Source: JAFAVZ01 sp036009105 (lineage in GTDB: Bacteria; Acidobacteriota; Thermoanaerobaculia; Gp7-AA8). Taken from it: a stretch of 5,810 nucleotides of DNA. The number at the start of each line of letters is the position of its first letter. The first letter of the stretch is position 1. A program made the translations under genes and the position numbers. Location: assembly GCA_036009105.1 (NCBI GenBank), contig DASYMJ010000254.1, positions 1 to 5,810 on the forward strand, in the 5' to 3' direction. Shown here piece by piece: positions 1 through 5,496 of this stretch. The notes beneath the pieces were generated by a model. That model had not been told where the DNA came from. It worked only from the letters and a program-made list of their open reading frames with translations, and did no database searches.

Positions 1-196
1 CGCCGGCCACGACGAAGGTGCGCATCCCCGCGTCGAGCGCCTCCCGCACGGCCTTGCGGATGTCGAGCTCGGGGCGGACGTCGAGCACGCGCAGGCCGTT
101 CTCCGCCGCCAACGTACGCAGGCTCGACTCGTCGCCCGTGCTGAACGTGCCGGCGCGGGGATTGAGGAAGAGGATGCCGCGGCGCACGGCGGTCAT
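1..196 (-). CDS. Diacylglycerol kinase / YegS-LCB5-type lipid kinase, N-terminal fragment
   Basis: This is the first 65 codons of a gene that continues beyond the left edge. The protein starts MTAVRRGILFLNPRAG, and residues 8-16 (ILFLNPRAG) match the opening beta-strand and NP-x-(A/S)-G loop of the diacylglycerol kinase catalytic domain shared by YegS, DgkB and sphingosine kinases. A middle stretch with RKAVREALDAG is followed by RTFVVAG, where the family's nucleotide-binding GGDGT motif would be expected to begin; the window ends just before it can be confirmed. Known members phosphorylate lipids such as diacylglycerol with ATP at the membrane. The ATG (194-196) overlaps the TGA of nadA in an ATGA arrangement, which implies translational coupling and one operon. 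The substrate cannot be told from this fragment. NAD kinase, which shares the fold, is a less likely alternative because of the NPRAG loop. Confidence 0.75.
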   Translation of the reverse strand, partial: MTAVRRGILFLNPRAGTFSTGDESSLRTLAAENGLRVLDVRPELDIRKAVREALDAGMRTFVVAG

Positions 197-1179
197 GCGG
201 TCGCGTCGAACATGCGCACCAGCGCGCGTTCGGCCGGCACGCGGACCTCCTCCGGGACGTTGATCTCGTAGCGCATGTAGAGGAGCGAGTCGCGCACGTC
301 CTCGAGGGTCGTCACCTTCATGAACGCGCAAAGCTTGCAGCCCTTGAGGAACTGCTTCTCCGGCACCTCCATGGCCAAGCGGTCGGAGAGACCGCACTCG
401 GTGACGATGAGGAAGCGCATGGCCGGACGCTCTTTCGCGTAGCGGACCATGCCCGAGGTGGAGAGGACGGCGTCGGCGAGCCTGGCCACGTCGGGCCGGC
501 ACTCCGGATGGACGAGGATCTCGAGCTCCGGGTCGCTGGCGCGGATCTTCGCGATCTCCTCGGGGGTGATCTGCTGGTGCACGTAGCAGAAGCCTTCCCA
601 CGGGATGATGTTCTTCTCCGGCACCTGCTGCGCGACGTGGTTGGCGAGGTTGCGGTCGGGCACGAAGAGGATGTTCTCGTTCGGCAGCGTGCGCACGACC
701 TTCGAGGCGTTGGCCGAGGTGACGATGATGTCGGAGAGCGCCTTCACGGCCGCGGTGGTGTTGACGTAGCTGACCACGGCCAGGTCGGGATACTGCGCCT
801 TCAGCTCCGCGATTCTCGCGGAGAGGTCCTCGGCCGGCGCGGAGTCGGCCAGCTGGCAGCCGGCGGCGAGGTTCGGCAGGAGCACCGTGCGGGATGGGTT
901 CACGATCTTCGCCGTCTCGGCCATGAAGTGAACGCCGCAGAAGTCGATCACGTCCGCGTCCTTGACCTTCGAGGCCATCAGCGCCAGCTCCAGCGAGTCG
1001 CCCACGAAATCGGCCACTTTCAGGATCTCCGGGCGGTAGTAGTTGTGCGCCACGATCACCGCGTTGCGCTGCTTCTTGAGGGTGCGGATCTCCTCGTGCA
1101 GCTCCTCGAAACCGCGCACGTCCTCCTCGGTGTACTCGTAAGTCCGCACCCGCTGCAGCTCTTCGAACAGGGTCGCCAT
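193..1179 (-). CDS. nadA: Quinolinate synthase NadA
   Basis: NadA condenses iminoaspartate (made by NadB) with dihydroxyacetone phosphate to give quinolinate, the precursor of NAD, using an oxygen-sensitive [4Fe-4S] cluster in the cytoplasm. The 328-residue protein has the normal length. It shows the AHNYYRPE motif (44-51) followed by AD..GDSLELA (56-66), the first internal repeat of the family. The three expected cluster ligands are probably C108 (AAGCQLADS), C198 (EGFCYVH) and C284 (CKLCAFMKVTTLED). Other cysteines (C81, C227, C262, C281) are also present. HPECRPD (224-230) is a further family motif. The start is supported by an AAGGAG Shine-Dalgarno six nt upstream, whose AA lies in the stop codon of the Smr gene. 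nadB and nadC are not in the window. The downstream lipid kinase overlaps its stop codon. Identification is firm. Confidence 0.96.
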   Translation of the reverse strand: MATLFEELQRVRTYEYTEEDVRGFEELHEEIRTLKKQRNAVIVAHNYYRPEILKVADFVGDSLELALMASKVKDADVIDFCGVHFMAETAKIVNPSRTVLLPNLAAGCQLADSAPAEDLSARIAELKAQYPDLAVVSYVNTTAAVKALSDIIVTSANASKVVRTLPNENILFVPDRNLANHVAQQVPEKNIIPWEGFCYVHQQITPEEIAKIRASDPELEILVHPECRPDVARLADAVLSTSGMVRYAKERPAMRFLIVTECGLSDRLAMEVPEKQFLKGCKLCAFMKVTTLEDVRDSLLYMRYEINVPEEVRVPAERALVRMFDATA

Positions 1180-1182
1180 GTC

Positions 1183-1189
1183 TCTCCTT
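1183..1189 (-). promoter_or_regulatory. Shine-Dalgarno of nadA overlapping the Smr stop codon
   Basis: Read on the minus strand, TAAGGAGAGAC immediately precedes the nadA ATG. TAA is the stop of the Smr gene and AAGGAG is a near-perfect ribosome binding site about six nt from the start. Ribosomes finishing Smr therefore cover the nadA initiation region, which supports coupled translation and fixes the nadA start at 1179. Confidence 0.75.
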
Positions 1190-1484
1190 ACGATCTCAGC
1201 AGCACGACCGTCGAGCCCCAGCCGCCGCCGGACGGATCGGCATCGTGGAAATCCTCCACGAAGTCCAGAACACGCAACAGCGACTGGACGTTCTCGCGCT
1301 GTACGCCGATGCCGCGGCCGTGGATCAGGCGCACCTGACGCAAACCGCGGGCCCGCGCCTCCAGGAGGTATTCGCGCGCCACGTCGCGCACGTCGGCCGG
1401 GCGGAAGGGATGCAGATCGAGCGTGTCGGTGATGGGAATCGCGATCGGGTCCGCGTCTTCCGGCTCCGGGTCCACGCCGCGCAT
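1188..1484 (-). CDS. Stand-alone Smr (MutS2 C-terminal-like) domain protein
   Basis: This 98-residue protein consists of a short acidic N-terminus and one Smr domain. LDLHPF (22-27) corresponds to the family LDLHG motif. LIHGRGIG (53-60) matches the IHG-(K/R)-G loop, and GGGWGSTVVLL (86-96) is the typical closing strand. Smr domains of MutS2 and of small Smr proteins bind nucleic acid and often have nicking or RNA-cleaving activity; more recent work links them to collided ribosomes. Whether this copy is catalytic cannot be told, but the DLH and HGRG motifs associated with activity are present. An open frame continues far upstream on this strand, but that part is antisense to the GTPase gene and has no Smr-like content, so the ATG at 1482-1484 is chosen even though no clear Shine-Dalgarno precedes it. 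It is the first gene of the Smr-nadA-lipid kinase cluster. Confidence 0.85.
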   Translation of the reverse strand: MRGVDPEPEDADPIAIPITDTLDLHPFRPADVRDVAREYLLEARARGLRQVRLIHGRGIGVQRENVQSLLRVLDFVEDFHDADPSGGGWGSTVVLLRS

Positions 1485-1526
1485 TCTATGCGATACTTCG
1501 GACCCAATTCCTCGACGAGGTCCTCG
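1485..1526. promoter_or_regulatory. Divergent intergenic region between the Smr and GTPase genes
   Basis: These 42 bp separate the starts of two divergently transcribed genes, so the promoters must lie here or inside the opposing coding regions. The stretch is locally AT-richer (TTCTATGCGATACTTC, 1484-1499). GATACT (1492-1497) is a 4/6 match to a -10 box for the plus strand, but no convincing -35 is seen. GAGG at 1517-1520, six nt before the ATG at 1527, serves as the GTPase ribosome binding site and decides its start over an in-frame ATG at 1488. Confidence 0.4.
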
Positions 1527-2672
1527 ATGGTTCTCTTCAATCACGCCACGCGGGAGATGACCGCAAAGATCGTCTATTACGGGCCCGGCCTGTGCGGAAA
1601 GACGACGAACCTGATGGTCATCTTCGACAAGCTCGACCCCAAGTCGAAGGGGAAGATGCTGTCGCTGGCCACCAAGACCGACCGCACCCTCTTCTTCGAC
1701 CTCCTCCCGGTCGACATCGGCAAGGTCGGCAGCTTCAACCTCAAGATCCAGCTCTACACCGTCCCCGGACAGGTCTTCTACAACGAGACGCGCAAGCTCG
1801 TCCTGCGCGGCGCCGACTCGATCGTCTTCGTGGCCGACTCCCAGCCGTCGATGGTCGAGTCGACGCGCGAGAGCTTCGCCAACCTCCTCGACAACATGGC
1901 CGAGAACCAGATCGACGCGAACGACACGCCGATCGTGATCCAGTTCAACAAGCGGGACATCCCCGGCGTCCTCCCGGTGGAGGAGCTGCAGACCCTGCTC
2001 GGCTTCGAGGGCTACCCCTACACCGAGGCCTCCGCCATCAAGGGCGAAGGGGTGATGGAGACCTTCAAGCTCGTCTCCAAGATCACGGCCAAGCATCTCT
2101 TCAACCGCCTCAAGGGGCCCCGGCCGGAAGTGCCGAAGGTGCGGCCCGCCTCCTCCAAGATCGCCGTCAAGCAGTCGCCCGAGCCGGAGCCGTTCGCCGA
2201 GGCCGCGCCGCCGTTCCCCGAGTCGGCCCCGATCGACGCCGGCTACGAGAAGATGGAAGAGGTCTCCCTCGAGCAGCTCCTGGGCGAAGGACGGGAGCGG
2301 CCGGTCACCCTCTCCGGCAACGTGCCGGTTCCCGAGCACGACGAGGTCGAGGAACTGGCCGCCGAGGCGCTGATCCCGCACGAGGAGCCGGCGGTGGCCG
2401 TGCTCGACGAGCCGGAGCCGGCGGTGGTGGAAGTCCTCGCCGAAGCGATTCCCGAGCCGGAGCCCATCCCCCTGCCGGAAGACCCGCGCGTGCCGGAGCT
2501 GGAGGGGGAGCTGGAAGCGGCCCGCAAGCAGCTGCAGGATGCGCAGCAGCAGCTGGCCGCGGCGCAGCAGCAGCTGCAGGAAGCGCGGGAGCAGCAGCGC
2601 GGCGAGCTGGAGCTCGTCCTGCGCGACCTCGGCCTGCTCAGCGACCGGGTCCGCTCCCGGCTGGGCGAGTGA
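1527..2672 (+). CDS. MglA-like Ras-family GTPase with acidic/coiled-coil C-terminal extension
   Basis: Residues 1-197 form a complete MglA-type small GTPase. They contain a P-loop GPGLCGKT (19-26), the switch I stretch TDRTLFFDLLP (51-61), TVPGQ (78-82) with Thr in place of the usual Walker B Asp (a hallmark of MglA), NKRD (141-144) for guanine recognition and SAIKGEG (169-175) as the G5 loop. MglA proteins switch cell polarity and motility at the inner face of the membrane and need the roadblock protein MglB as GTPase activator. Unlike classical MglA (about 195 residues), this one is 381 residues long. Residues 198-320 are rich in Pro, Glu and Ala (repeated EPEP), and residues 325-370 are a Gln/Glu-rich heptad segment likely to form a coiled coil. 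No mglB lies nearby. The ATG at 1527 is preferred because of its GAGG site and because homology begins there. The MglA-like fold is secure; a motility role is inference. Confidence 0.9.
   Translation: MVLFNHATREMTAKIVYYGPGLCGKTTNLMVIFDKLDPKSKGKMLSLATKTDRTLFFDLLPVDIGKVGSFNLKIQLYTVPGQVFYNETRKLVLRGADSIVFVADSQPSMVESTRESFANLLDNMAENQIDANDTPIVIQFNKRDIPGVLPVEELQTLLGFEGYPYTEASAIKGEGVMETFKLVSKITAKHLFNRLKGPRPEVPKVRPASSKIAVKQSPEPEPFAEAAPPFPESAPIDAGYEKMEEVSLEQLLGEGRERPVTLSGNVPVPEHDEVEELAAEALIPHEEPAVAVLDEPEPAVVEVLAEAIPEPEPIPLPEDPRVPELEGELEAARKQLQDAQQQLAAAQQQLQEAREQQRGELELVLRDLGLLSDRVRSRLGE
2541..2576 (+). repeat. Tandem 21-bp heptad repeat inside the GTPase tail
   Basis: GCGCAGCAGCAGCTG occurs at 2541-2555 and again at 2562-2576, exactly 21 bp (seven codons) apart. 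It encodes AQQQLAA followed by AQQQLQE. The spacing equals one coiled-coil heptad, so the repeat probably reflects duplication of one heptad within the tail and not a mobile repeat. Confidence 0.6.
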
Positions 2673-2683
2673 TCGCGATCACT
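2668..2683. promoter_or_regulatory. Perfect 16-bp palindrome, CRP/FNR-like operator
   Basis: AGTGATCGCGATCACT is a perfect palindrome overlapping the stop codon of the GTPase gene. It fits GTGA-N6-TCAC, the core of CRP-type sites, and GTGAT-N4-ATCAC, close to the FNR pattern. Its centre (2675.5) lies 30.5 bp before the TACAAT -10 element of the lipoprotein gene, about -42 from the predicted start of transcription, where class II activators sit. The same half-sites recur at 5461-5474. A function as a small hairpin at the end of the GTPase transcript is possible, but no T-run follows. Confidence 0.5.
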
Positions 2684-2711
2684 GGCGCGCCGCCCGCCGG
2701 ACCGTTACAAT
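2682..2711 (+). promoter_or_regulatory. Predicted promoter of the lipoprotein gene
   Basis: TACAAT (2706-2711) is a 5/6 match to the -10 consensus. The best -35 candidate, CTGGCG (2682-2687, spacer 18), is poor and overlaps the palindrome just upstream, as expected for an activator-dependent promoter. The predicted transcript begins near 2718, giving a leader of about 32 nt that contains the GGAGG ribosome binding site (2736-2740). Confidence 0.5.
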
Positions 2712-2749
2712 CCGCAAAGCATTCAAACCTTATTTGGAGGATTCCCAAC

Positions 2750-3520
2750 ATGCGCCGCACTCTCTCTCTGGCAGTCTGCTGCCTTCTCTTCCTCTTCCTC
2801 GGCTGCAAGGCGAAGGAGCTCGCCGACAAGGCGGCCATCTCCAACGATCTCGATAAGCGCGGCACCGTCGACCTGATGAAGGAAGCGGCCAACGACAAGT
2901 ACGACGCGCCCGCCGACGGCAAGCTCACCGACGCCCAGATCCAGCTCTATCTGAAGGTGCGCGAGCACGAGAAGAAGATCGTGCAGGTGGCCCGGCAGGA
3001 GGCCCGGCAGCACGCCGACGCCGCCAGGAAGGCGGGCGAGAAGTCGCTGGCCGGCATGATGGAAGGCCTCAAGACCATCGGCTCGGCGGCGGACATGGTC
3101 ACGGCCGACATCCGCGCGGCGAAGGACCTCGGCTACAACACGCAGGAGTACCTCTGGATCAAGGGCAAGGTGCTGGAGGCCTCCGGCGCCGCAATGTCCG
3201 AGAAGGTCAACGCCGCCATGCAGTCGAACATCGACGCCAGCTACGCCCAGATGAAGAAGGCGTACGACGAGGCGAAGGACGAGACCACGAAGAAGGCCTA
3301 CGCCGACATGCTGGCCGGCTTCGACAAGCAGAAGCAGGAGATGGCCGCGCAGAAGCAGCAGCAGGATCCGGCCCTCGTCTACAACCGCGAGCTGCTCTCC
3401 AAGCACGAGGACGCGCTCAATGCCGTCGCCACGGAGATGGCGAAGTGGAGCGACCGTCCGGACGCCGACACGGAGAAGATGAAGCAGGAGCTGAACAAGC
3501 TCGGCCAGAAGCAGCAGTAA
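2750..3520 (+). CDS. Uncharacterised helical lipoprotein
   Basis: The 256-residue product begins with a lipoprotein signal peptide: RR at 2-3, a hydrophobic core (5-17) and the lipobox FLGC with C19 as the lipidated residue. Phe at -3 is less usual than Leu but tolerated. The mature chain is charged, rich in Ala, Lys, Glu and Gln, and looks almost entirely helical. Recognisable stretches are DGKLTDAQIQLYLKVREHEKK (56-76 region) and LGYNTQEYLWIKGKVLEA (127-144), followed by long amphipathic helices ending in a Gln/Lys-rich tail. I do not recognise a named family and assign no function; a periplasm-facing envelope protein is the safe reading. The start is fixed by GGAGG at 2736-2740, nine nt upstream. 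It has its own promoter with a CRP/FNR-like palindrome and seems monocistronic. Confidence 0.85.
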   Translation: MRRTLSLAVCCLLFLFLGCKAKELADKAAISNDLDKRGTVDLMKEAANDKYDAPADGKLTDAQIQLYLKVREHEKKIVQVARQEARQHADAARKAGEKSLAGMMEGLKTIGSAADMVTADIRAAKDLGYNTQEYLWIKGKVLEASGAAMSEKVNAAMQSNIDASYAQMKKAYDEAKDETTKKAYADMLAGFDKQKQEMAAQKQQQDPALVYNRELLSKHEDALNAVATEMAKWSDRPDADTEKMKQELNKLGQKQQ

Positions 3521-3547
3521 GCTTTTCGGACGCAGCGGATCATCATC

Positions 3548-3577
3548 GGCGGCCTCGCCGTGCTCAGCGGGGCCGCC
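3548..3577 (+). terminator. Possible hairpin terminator after the lipoprotein gene
   Basis: GGCGGCC (3548-3554) pairs perfectly with GGCCGCC (3571-3577) around a 16-nt loop, 27 nt after the lipoprotein stop. No T-run follows, so it is not a classical intrinsic terminator. It may be an RNA end structure or chance in GC-rich DNA. Confidence 0.25.
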
Positions 3578-3587
3578 CGTCCGCCGG

Positions 3588-3596
3588 TGTTAGCAT
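3588..3596 (+). promoter_or_regulatory. Extended -10 promoter of thrC, possibly giving a near-leaderless mRNA
   Basis: TGTTAGCAT contains an extended -10 TG (3588-3589), one spacer base and TAGCAT (3591-3596, 4/6 to consensus). No -35 is visible at the right distance. Transcription would begin near 3603, only about four nt before the ATG at 3607. This agrees with the lack of any Shine-Dalgarno before thrC. Confidence 0.4.
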
Positions 3597-3606
3597 CCCT
3601 CCCCGC

Positions 3607-4722
3607 ATGCCGTTCCATCTCGTTTGCTCCGCCTGCGAGACCCGCTACGACGCCGGCTCGCTTATCAACCTCTGCCGCTCCTGCAACGCGCCCCTCCTCG
3701 TCCACTACGACCTCTCCCCTGCACCCGCGCTCCGCAAAGAGCTCGTCACCCGCGCGCCGAACATGTGGCGGTATGCCGAGGTGCTGCCGGCGGGGGCGGA
3801 GGAGGCGGTGACGCTCGGGGAAGGGATCACGCCGCTGCTGGCCTCGACCCGCTTCCCGAACGTCTGGATCAAGGACGAGTCGAAGAATCCGACCCGCTCC
3901 TTCAAGTCGCGGGGGATGGCCGCCGCGGTGACCATGGCTCGCAAGCTGGGCGCGAAGAGCCTCGCCGCGCCGACGGCCGGCAACGCGGGCGCCGCGCTCT
4001 CCGCGTACGGCGCGCGCGCCGGGCTGCCGGTGTTCGTGGCCATGCCGCGCGACACGCCGCGGTCGATCGTCGACGAATGCCGCGGCTACGGCGCGGAGGT
4101 GGAGCTCGTGGCCGGCGTGATCACCGACGCCGGCAAGCGCGTGCAGCAGTACCTCGCCGCGAGCGGCGGCTTCGACCTCTCCACGCTCAAGGAGCCGTAC
4201 CGGGTGGAGGGGAAGAAGATCATGGGCTACGAGCTGCTGGAGGATCTCGGCCGCCTGCCGGACGTCATCCTCTACCCCACCGGCGGCGGCACGGGCCTGA
4301 TCGGCATGTGGAAGGCCTTCGCCGAGATGCAGCGCCTCGGCTGGATCGGCGAGGAACGGCCGCGCATGTTCAGCGTACAGTCCTCCGGCTGCGCGCCGAT
4401 CGTGCGCGCCTTCGAGGAAGGGCTGGAGAATGCGCCGGAATGGGAGGCGCCGCGCACGGAGGCGTGGGGGCTGCGCGTGCCGCGGGCCATCGGCGACCGG
4501 CTGATGCTGCGCGCGCTGCGGGAGTCGGGCGGGGGGGCGGTGGCGGTGGAGGAGGAGCGCATCGAGGACGCCGCGGCGGAGCTGCGGCGCTCCGAGGGGA
4601 TCGACGCCGGGCCGGAGGGAGGGGCGGCGCTGCTTGCGCTGCGGTCGCTCCGCGACTCAGGAACGATACGCGACGGCGAGACGGTGGTCGTGTTCAACAC
4701 GGGAGGCAACAAGTACCGGTGA
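3607..4722 (+). CDS. thrC: Threonine synthase
   Basis: The enzyme converts O-phosphohomoserine to threonine with pyridoxal phosphate in the cytoplasm. The 371-residue protein has an N-terminal zinc ribbon with C7, C10, C23 and C26. It then has GEGITPLL (71-78), the PLP-lysine motif NPTRSFKSRG with K100, TAGNAGAALSAY (123-134) and the phosphate-binding loop TGGGTGL (225-231). It ends with VVFNTGGNKYR, typical of threonine synthases. The length fits the shorter, monomeric-type family. The start is the first ATG before the zinc ribbon. No ribosome binding site precedes it, but an extended -10 lies only a few bases upstream. Its TGA overlaps the GTG of the rhomboid gene. thrA and thrB are not adjacent. 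Related zinc-ribbon fold-type II PLP enzymes such as cysteate synthase cannot be fully excluded, so the reaction is slightly less certain than the family. Confidence 0.88.
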   Translation: MPFHLVCSACETRYDAGSLINLCRSCNAPLLVHYDLSPAPALRKELVTRAPNMWRYAEVLPAGAEEAVTLGEGITPLLASTRFPNVWIKDESKNPTRSFKSRGMAAAVTMARKLGAKSLAAPTAGNAGAALSAYGARAGLPVFVAMPRDTPRSIVDECRGYGAEVELVAGVITDAGKRVQQYLAASGGFDLSTLKEPYRVEGKKIMGYELLEDLGRLPDVILYPTGGGTGLIGMWKAFAEMQRLGWIGEERPRMFSVQSSGCAPIVRAFEEGLENAPEWEAPRTEAWGLRVPRAIGDRLMLRALRESGGGAVAVEEERIEDAAAELRRSEGIDAGPEGGAALLALRSLRDSGTIRDGETVVVFNTGGNKYR

Positions 4723-5303
4723 CCGCGTCGCCGCTGGCCCGCCGCGCCTGGGTGCTCGTCGCATTCGTCGGCAGCATGTGGGCGGTGCGCGCGGTCGACA
4801 CGTTCCGCAACACGTCCGTGGCCGGCTACGGCGTCATCCCCCGCTCCGGACACCTGACCGGTATCCTCGCCGCGCCGTTCATCCACGCCAGCTGGGGGCA
4901 CCTGATCGCCAACACGATGCCGCTGCTGGTGCTCGGCGCGCTGATCCTGCTCGACGGCACCGGCGAGCTCGTCTTCGTGACGCTGGTGACGATGCTCTGC
5001 TCCGGTGCCGGCACCTGGCTCTTCGGCGAGACGGCGAACCACATCGGCGCGAGCGGCGTGGTCTTCGGCTACATCGGCTACCTGCTCTTCCGCCCCGCGT
5101 TCGACCGCCGCCTCTGGTCGGTGGTGGTGACCCTGATCGTGGTCAGCATCTACGGCACGACGCTCTTCCTGGCCATCACACCGCGGGCCGGCATCTCCTG
5201 GAGCGGCCACGCTTTCGGCTTCCTGGGCGGGGTGGTGGCGGCGCGGTTGGGCAAGCGCGGCAGCGATCGGCGATCAGCGAGCGGCGATCCGGAGAACGAA
5301 TGA
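4719..5303 (+). CDS. Rhomboid-family intramembrane serine protease
   Basis: Rhomboids cut transmembrane segments of other proteins inside the membrane using a Ser-His dyad. This 194-residue protein shows all the core motifs: HASWGHLIAN (56-65) with the conserved His and N65, GASGVVFGYIG (110-120) with catalytic S112, and SGHAFGFLGG (162-171) with catalytic H164. About six hydrophobic segments (roughly 10-26, 61-79, 84-102, 109-124, 133-153, 162-177) give the minimal rhomboid core with no extra domain. The GTG start overlaps the thrC stop (GTGA), and GGGAGG lies 12 nt upstream inside thrC, so translation is probably coupled. An ATG at codon 20 would remove most of the first membrane segment. 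The last ~15 residues are polar, Arg/Ser-rich and lie in an inverted repeat, so the gene may have been extended by a repeat insertion. The substrate is unknown. Confidence 0.9.
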   Translation: MTASPLARRAWVLVAFVGSMWAVRAVDTFRNTSVAGYGVIPRSGHLTGILAAPFIHASWGHLIANTMPLLVLGALILLDGTGELVFVTLVTMLCSGAGTWLFGETANHIGASGVVFGYIGYLLFRPAFDRRLWSVVVTLIVVSIYGTTLFLAITPRAGISWSGHAFGFLGGVVAARLGKRGSDRRSASGDPENE

Positions 5304-5365
5304 CCGGCGAGCGGAGCGGCTCGCACCAGAACGACCGCTGCCAGGTTCTCCTGCTCGCTGATCGC
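5270..5365. repeat. Large imperfect inverted repeat at the end of the rhomboid gene
   Basis: The outer arms GCGATCAGCGAGC (5270-5282) and GCTCGCTGATCGC (5353-5365) are exact reverse complements, as are the inner arms GGAGAAC (5291-5297) and GTTCTCC (5345-5351). A further hairpin, GCGAGC/GCTCGC (5307-5312 and 5319-5324), sits at the centre. The left arm also contains short GGCGATC direct repeats. The structure straddles the rhomboid stop codon. It could be a transcript end structure or a palindromic interspersed (REP- or MITE-like) element; the window cannot decide this. Confidence 0.55.
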
Positions 5366-5460
5366 TGACCGCTACCGCGCTGGCCCGCCCTCTGCAATCG
5401 CGATTTTCCGGAAGTGGTGGCGAGCCCAACTACTTATTTGTATCGATCGGCTATACTGCC

Positions 5461-5474
5461 GTGATCCGAATCAC
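5461..5474. promoter_or_regulatory. Second CRP/FNR-like operator, GTGAT-N4-ATCAC
   Basis: GTGATCCGAATCAC has the same half-sites and spacing as the palindrome at 2669-2682. Its centre (5467.5) lies 29.5 bp before TAGATT (5497-5502), which would put it at -41.5, a class II activator position. If TATACT (5452-5457) is the true -10 instead, the site would cover the transcription start and act as a repressor site. Confidence 0.45.
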
Positions 5475-5496
5475 GCGCACGCGTCAACGAACCGGA

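Noticed and set aside
508..1338. 276-residue plus-strand frame opposite nadA
   Set aside because: It is antisense to a firmly identified gene, with repetitive Val/Leu/Arg/Asp/His content.
1485..2381. Long open frame on the minus strand upstream of the Smr start
   Set aside because: It is antisense to the well-supported GTPase gene and consists of Leu/Gly/Arg/Glu/Asp-rich low-complexity sequence typical of GC-rich shadow frames. Only the last 98 codons show real family motifs.
1592..2749. Plus-strand frame running through the GTPase gene into the lipoprotein
   Set aside because: The upstream part is a +2 shadow of the GTPase with Arg/Gly/Pro-rich content. The real gene starts at 2750 with a ribosome site and signal peptide.
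3532..3580. Hydrophobic reading RIIIGGLAVLSGAA in the gap before thrC, as a possible small membrane peptide
   Set aside because: No start codon or ribosome site goes with it, and the segment is short and GC-rich; chance is the simpler explanation.
3624..4718. Plus-strand frame through threonine synthase leading into the rhomboid
   Set aside because: The Arg/Gly/Ala-rich translation lacks motifs and is out of frame with thrC; it does not represent a fusion.
4272..5210. 312-residue minus-strand frame opposite thrC and the rhomboid gene
   Set aside because: Antisense shadow rich in Arg, Asp, Gln and Ser with no recognisable motifs, while the plus strand encodes two complete families.
5262..5290. 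GGCGATC-type short direct repeats as a CRISPR-like array
   Set aside because: The units are 6-7 bp with irregular spacing and no spacers; they belong to the inverted repeat.
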